Below are positions 60,410 through 64,000 of a DNA stretch of 64,000 nucleotides, piece after piece (position 1 is the first letter of the stretch; each line of letters opens with the position of its first letter). Origin of the DNA: Chryseobacterium balustinum. GTDB lineage: Bacteria; Bacteroidota; Bacteroidia; Flavobacteriales; Weeksellaceae. A model generated the notes under the pieces. That model worked only from the letters and a program-made list of their open reading frames with translations. It was not told where the DNA came from and ran no database searches. The stretch spans positions 434,001 to 498,000 of the forward strand of contig NZ_FUZE01000001.1 of assembly GCF_900168205.1 (NCBI RefSeq). Reading direction: 5' to 3'. A program made the position numbers and the translations under genes.

Positions 60410-61651
60410 TTAAGATTTTATCCATTCTTGTGGCAATATTATGCTTCCTTGAGCTTGCTCATTAAGTATTTTCACATAATTTTCATCGAAAGATTCTACC
60501 TTAATAATTAATCCCTTATCGTAGTAATCGAAAGTTTTGTCACCATTTCCGATATAAATCTCAACTTGATAAGTACCTAGTCTGAGTGGAAATTTCGGAA
60601 TACTACAAGATATTATATTTTCTCCTACATTTAGATTGAATTTTTTATCAAAATGCATTGAAAATGGAGTCATAATTCGAGTTCCCATATTGTCATTTAT
60701 TCCGAGACCAATTACAATATTCTCTAAATTTTGTTTAGAAAATATTGTAAACTCGAATTTTACATCTGCTCCACAAATGATACCCAATTTGTCGTTGGAA
60801 AATATTTTGAGTCCAGTCAAATAAGCTATGTTTTCAGTATTTGGAGTGATTTCTTCTGACAAATCACTCGTGGTAGAATAATATGATATAACATCATTGA
60901 TTTCGCCTGAGAATTTTGATTTTCCATTTTCTAAAAGAATACCATAGTTGCATAATGTTTGTATTGCTGCCATATTATGACTCACAAAAAGAATGGTTCT
61001 TCCTTCGCCTTTTGTGACATCACCCATTTTCCCCAGGCATTTTTTCTGAAATTCGGCATCACCAACAGCTAAAACTTCATCTACTATCAAAATTTCAGAT
61101 TCTAGGTGCGCTGCAACGGCAAATGCCAAACGCACATACATTCCTGAAGAATATCTTTTTACGGGAGTATCAATATATCTTTCAACACCAGAAAAATCTA
61201 CAATCTCATCAAATTTTCGGGTAATTTCTTTACGAGTCATTCCTAAAATTGCTCCGTTAAGATAAATATTTTCACGACCTGTCATTTCAGGGTGAAAACC
61301 TGTTCCTACTTCCAATAGGGAGGCAATTCTTCCGTTGGTATATATTTTTCCGGTGGTAGGTTTGGTCACTTTGCTGAGGAGTTTTAAAAGAGTAGACTTT
61401 CCGGCTCCGTTTCTGCCAATAATTCCTACGGCGTCGCCTTGCTCAATCTCGAAGTTAATATCACGAAGAGACCATACATAATCTGAGCTTCCTTTGGTAG
61501 AACGGTCGTTGGATTCGCCAATTTTAAGATAAGGGTTTTCCTTTCCTCGTATTTTGTGCCAAAATCGGTTGAGGTCATGGGTTAAAGTTCCCGTACCTAC
61601 TTGCCCTAGTCTGTATTGTTTTGATATATTTTCTGCCTTTAATGCAAGCAT
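60410..61651 (-). CDS. wzt: ABC transporter ATP-binding protein Wzt with C-terminal glycan-recognition domain
   Basis: A 413-residue ATPase subunit of a polysaccharide exporter. Walker A GRNGAGKST (79-87), signature YSSGM (167-171), Walker B LIVDEV (188-193) and switch His 225 are all intact. The nucleotide-binding domain ends near 250; about 150 further residues form a beta-rich C-terminal domain of the Wzt_C type, which in E. coli O9a binds the modified non-reducing end of the chain and licenses export. The start codon follows a 7-bp tandem repeat region. It is paired with the permease at 61784. Confidence 0.94.
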   Translation of the reverse strand: MLALKAENISKQYRLGQVGTGTLTHDLNRFWHKIRGKENPYLKIGESNDRSTKGSSDYVWSLRDINFEIEQGDAVGIIGRNGAGKSTLLKLLSKVTKPTTGKIYTNGRIASLLEVGTGFHPEMTGRENIYLNGAILGMTRKEITRKFDEIVDFSGVERYIDTPVKRYSSGMYVRLAFAVAAHLESEILIVDEVLAVGDAEFQKKCLGKMGDVTKGEGRTILFVSHNMAAIQTLCNYGILLENGKSKFSGEINDVISYYSTTSDLSEEITPNTENIAYLTGLKIFSNDKLGIICGADVKFEFTIFSKQNLENIVIGLGINDNMGTRIMTPFSMHFDKKFNLNVGENIISCSIPKFPLRLGTYQVEIYIGNGDKTFDYYDKGLIIKVESFDENYVKILNEQAQGSIILPQEWIKS

Positions 61652-61702
61652 GTAATTTGATTTTAAATAAATTTAATTAATCTTCTTTAATAATGTAATT
61701 TT

Positions 61703-61785
61703 CATTACTCATTACTCATTACTCATTACTCATTACTCATTACTCATTACTCATTACTCATTACTCATTATTCATTATTCATTTT
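61703..61785. repeat. 7-bp tandem repeat CATTACT between wzm and wzt
   Basis: Nine exact CATTACT units (61703-61765) are followed by two CATTATT variants (61766-61779) and a partial unit that runs into the wzm stop codon. On the coding (minus) strand the array lies in the wzt leader, 52 bp or more from the ATG. Slippage would change its length. Confidence 0.9.
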
Positions 61786-62641
61786 AAACCGTATCAATGA
61801 AAGTTTTCTCAGATTTATTAAAAACGACGATTCCCAACATTAATATTATGATGATAAAAGAAAAGCTTATCAATAATCTTGTCAAGTTAAAATCTCCTGA
61901 ACCGATAAAACCATATTTAAAACATTCAAAAATAGGAGTGAGCGGATTTAGGTCTGCTAAGTAACCATAGCTTCCTAACTTTTGTTTCACCAATGACGTC
62001 GGGAGAATGACAGGAGTAAACCACATGAATAAACTTACGCCAAATCCTAATAATAAAGATAAATCTCGATATTTTGTTGTTAATGAAGAAAATATCATTC
62101 CTAATCCTAATGAAAATAATGCAAGAAATAAAATTAAAACAGGAAAGAAAAATGCCCAAGAATTAGGTTGTACTTCTCCTCTGTAAATGTAATAAGCGAG
62201 TACAATCCAAAATAAAATTAGCTGGATGCCGAGCCGCATAAAACTAGAAATAATCGTAGAAATTGGAGTAACCAATCGGGGAAAATATACCTTACCGAAA
62301 ATTCCGGCATTTCCTGTAAATACATTAGAAACGCTAAGCATTGTGGTACTGAAGTATCCCCAAAGTGTATTTCCTGCCAAATAAAATAATATAGGTGGAA
62401 TGCCGTCAGTAGGTAAGCTTGCTATGTTCCCAAAAACAAGTGTGAAAACGATGGTTGTTAAAATAGGATTGATGAAAAACCAAAGCGGGCCTAAAACGGT
62501 CTGCTTAAAAGAAGAGATGAAATCTCTTTTTACAAACATAAATACCAAATCTCGGTATTGCCATACTTCTTTTAAATTGAGTTGAAATAAAGAGTGATGA
62601 GACCCTATTGTTTCTGTCCACTTTTGCTGTGGTTCATTCAT
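61784..62641 (-). CDS. wzm: ABC transporter permease Wzm (ABC-2 type)
   Basis: A 285-residue inner-membrane protein with six hydrophobic segments. The N-terminal cytoplasmic part has LKEVWQYRDLVFMFVKRDF and QTVLGPLWFFINPILTTIVF, which are the typical opening of Wzm/TagG permeases, and the C-terminal part has LNPLTPIFECFKYGF. It exports undecaprenyl-linked polysaccharide together with Wzt. A TAAATTTG box lies 15 nt upstream of the ATG, and a terminator separates it from rfbA. Confidence 0.94.
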   Translation of the reverse strand: MNEPQQKWTETIGSHHSLFQLNLKEVWQYRDLVFMFVKRDFISSFKQTVLGPLWFFINPILTTIVFTLVFGNIASLPTDGIPPILFYLAGNTLWGYFSTTMLSVSNVFTGNAGIFGKVYFPRLVTPISTIISSFMRLGIQLILFWIVLAYYIYRGEVQPNSWAFFFPVLILFLALFSLGLGMIFSSLTTKYRDLSLLLGFGVSLFMWFTPVILPTSLVKQKLGSYGYLADLNPLTPIFECFKYGFIGSGDFNLTRLLISFSFIIIILMLGIVVFNKSEKTFIDTV

Positions 62642-62656
62642 TTGTGGGAGTTTTTA

Positions 62657-62664
62657 CAAATTTA
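62657..62664 (-). promoter_or_regulatory. Putative -7 box of wzm (TAAATTTG)
   Basis: Minus-strand TAAATTTG ends 15 nt before the wzm ATG, so the exporter and all downstream glycan genes may start from here, separately from rfbBA. No -33 TTTG is seen. Confidence 0.45.
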
Positions 62665-62761
62665 AAATAATTAATTGATTTTCAGTTTGCTGAATCTTAA
62701 AATATTCTTCATATTCAAACAAATGTATAGCTAATATATTAATTATTATTCTTTAAACAAA

Positions 62762-62790
62762 AAAGCTACTAATCTCAGACTAGTAGCTTT
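62762..62790 (-). terminator. Terminator of the rfbBA unit
   Basis: Perfect 10-bp stem AAAGCTACTA / TAGTAGCTTT with a 9-nt loop; the minus strand continues TTTTGTTT. Confidence 0.82.
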
Positions 62791-62809
62791 ATGTATTTTA
62801 TGATGTTTT

Positions 62810-63673
62810 TTATTTATTTACCAGCTTTTTAAGATATTCGCCATATCCGCTTTTACCATATTTGGTTGCGGTTTCTAATAGCTTTTCTTCGTTGATAAAT
62901 CCATTTCTGAAGGCAATTTCTTCAATGCAACCGATTTTGAAATCCTGTCTTTTTTCAATGACGCGTACAAATTCTGAAGCATCATTCAAAGAATCAAAAG
63001 TTCCTGTGTCTAGCCAGGCGGTACCTCTGTCGAGTACCCCCACTTCCAATTTTCCTTTCTGTAAGTAAACGTTGTTAATGTCGGTGATTTCAAGCTCGCC
63101 TCTTGGGGAGGGTTGGATGTTTTTTGCAATTTCTACCACTTCATTATCATAAAAATACAATCCCGGAACTGCATAATTCGATTTTGGGTGTGTAGGTTTT
63201 TCTTCTATAGATACTGCTTTCAGGTTTTTATCAAACTCTACAACACCATATCTTTCGGGATCTGCAACATGATAGGCGAAAACAACACCTCCATCGGGAT
63301 TGGTCTTGTTTTTTAATAAAGTTCCCATTTCAGAGCCATAGAAAATATTATCACCTAAAACCAAGGCAGCAGAATCATTGCCAATAAATTGATCTCCTAG
63401 GATAAAAGCCTGTGCCAATCCATCCGGACTTGGCTGAACAACATATTCTATATTGCATCCCAATTGAGATCCGTCACCTAAAAGTTTGATAAATCCTGCC
63501 TGATCATGAGGGGTTGTGATGATTAAGATATCTCTGATTCCTGCTAAAAGCAATGTGGAAAGAGGATAATAGATCATCGGTTTGTCGTAAACAGGCATCA
63601 GCTGTTTGCTTACGGCGATGGTAAGAGGGTAAAGTCTTGTTCCGGAACCTCCGGCTAAAATAATACCTTTCAT
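62810..63673 (-). CDS. rfbA: Glucose-1-phosphate thymidylyltransferase
   Basis: A 287-residue nucleotidyltransferase that makes dTDP-glucose from glucose-1-phosphate and dTTP. The N-terminus has [11 protein letters not shown] (8-18) and [19 protein letters not shown], and LGDNIFYG supplies the metal-binding Asp. The sequence [14 protein letters not shown] is the conserved C-terminal block. It is 10 bp downstream of rfbB, so both are one transcription unit. The product feeds dTDP-rhamnose or another dTDP-6-deoxy sugar; rfbC and rfbD are not in the window. Confidence 0.96.
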   Translation of the reverse strand: MKGIILAGGSGTRLYPLTIAVSKQLMPVYDKPMIYYPLSTLLLAGIRDILIITTPHDQAGFIKLLGDGSQLGCNIEYVVQPSPDGLAQAFILGDQFIGNDSAALVLGDNIFYGSEMGTLLKNKTNPDGGVVFAYHVADPERYGVVEFDKNLKAVSIEEKPTHPKSNYAVPGLYFYDNEVVEIAKNIQPSPRGELEITDINNVYLQKGKLEVGVLDRGTAWLDTGTFDSLNDASEFVRVIEKRQDFKIGCIEEIAFRNGFINEEKLLETATKYGKSGYGEYLKKLVNK

Positions 63674-63683
63674 CTTGTGTGTT

Positions 63684-64000
63684 TTAATTATACTGTTTTT
63701 CGTAATATTTCTGGTAATCTCCGCTGGTTACATTTTCAAGCCATTCCTTGTTTTCCAAGAACCAGTCGATTGTTTTTCCTAATCCTTGTTCGAAAGTTAC
63801 AGAAGGTTTCCAGCCTAATTCTTGATTTAGTTTTGTTGCATCAATCGCATAACGTTTGTCATGACCTGGTCTGTCTTTTACATAAGTGATCAGTTTTTCA
63901 GAATGACCTGCAGGGTTTCCAAGCTTTTCATCCATCTGTTTGATTAATTCTTTTACCAAATCAATATTCTGCCATTCGTTGAAGCCTCCGATATTGTAAG
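63684..64000 (-). CDS. rfbB: dTDP-glucose 4,6-dehydratase (partial, C-terminal end)
   Basis: About 105 C-terminal residues of RfbB; the gene continues beyond the right edge. The first visible residues read [16 protein letters not shown], and the later [20 protein letters not shown] and [12 protein letters not shown] blocks are characteristic of RfbB. The enzyme oxidises dTDP-glucose to dTDP-4-keto-6-deoxyglucose. The stop is 10 bp before the rfbA start. The NAD-binding part cannot be checked. Confidence 0.94.
   Translation of the reverse strand, partial: YNIGGFNEWQNIDLVKELIKQMDEKLGNPAGHSEKLITYVKDRPGHDKRYAIDATKLNQELGWKPSVTFEQGLGKTIDWFLENKEWLENVTSGDYQKYYEKQYN

Noticed and set aside
61703..61785. 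CRISPR array
   Set aside because: Units are 7 bp with no spacers; this is a simple tandem repeat.

Overview
The window looks like a chromosomal segment of a flavobacterium, most likely Chryseobacterium or a close relative in the Weeksellaceae. The signs are AT-rich DNA, five proteins with type IX secretion (T9SS) C-terminal signals, an exosortase of the XrtF type, many small Cys-lipoproteins, and repeated TAnnTTTG -7 promoter boxes of the Bacteroidota primary sigma factor. The genus is inferred from overall resemblance, not from a marker gene. No tRNA, rRNA, CRISPR array or insertion sequence was seen.

Region 1 (1-4239): a partial exosortase gene (xrtF) faces a cell-wall-recycling group on the plus strand. 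This group is an AmgK-like sugar kinase, a free-standing RapZ C-terminal domain, a MurU-like nucleotidyltransferase and a LOG-family phosphoribohydrolase, followed by a small secreted DUF6702-like protein.

Region 2 (4551-22806): nearly all minus strand. Four large T9SS type B surface proteins share their C-terminal two thirds. Two carry an N-terminal L-type lectin domain and two carry a different beta-rich N-terminal domain. The housekeeping genes rnhA and dnaB lie between the two pairs. An MFS transporter, two glycine-zipper lipoproteins, a GH3-family enzyme, a small lysine-rich repeat protein, a T9SS type A protein and a lipoprotein follow.

Region 3 (22975-33350): mfd, two related lipoproteins and pth on the plus strand. 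Then comes a minus-strand carbon module of a beta-carbonic anhydrase, a 99-aa protein, a SulP transporter and a second beta-carbonic anhydrase, probably for bicarbonate uptake and interconversion.

Region 4 (32757-64000): a roughly 31-kb surface polysaccharide locus, mostly minus strand. It runs from rfbB/rfbA and an ABC exporter (wzm, wzt with a C-terminal substrate-binding extension), through two methyltransferase-type genes, to a GDP-sugar branch (fcl-like, a ColD-type dehydratase with His in place of the PLP lysine, a GT11 fucosyltransferase-type enzyme, gmd) that fits GDP-L-colitose synthesis. About 16 glycosyltransferases, a UDP-GlcNAc 2-epimerase, an asparagine-synthase-type amidotransferase, an O-antigen-type acyltransferase and a CysE-like acetyltransferase complete it. 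No Wzy polymerase or Wzx flippase is seen, so export should go through Wzm/Wzt. Initiating transferase, manC and rfbC/D must lie outside the window if present.

The most interesting points are the RapZ-C domain inside an AmgK/MurU gene set, the colitose-type branch, a 7-bp tandem repeat in the leader of wzt, the modular T9SS surface proteins, and a recurring geometry in which the -7 box ends 4 nt before the start codon, which predicts leaderless mRNAs.
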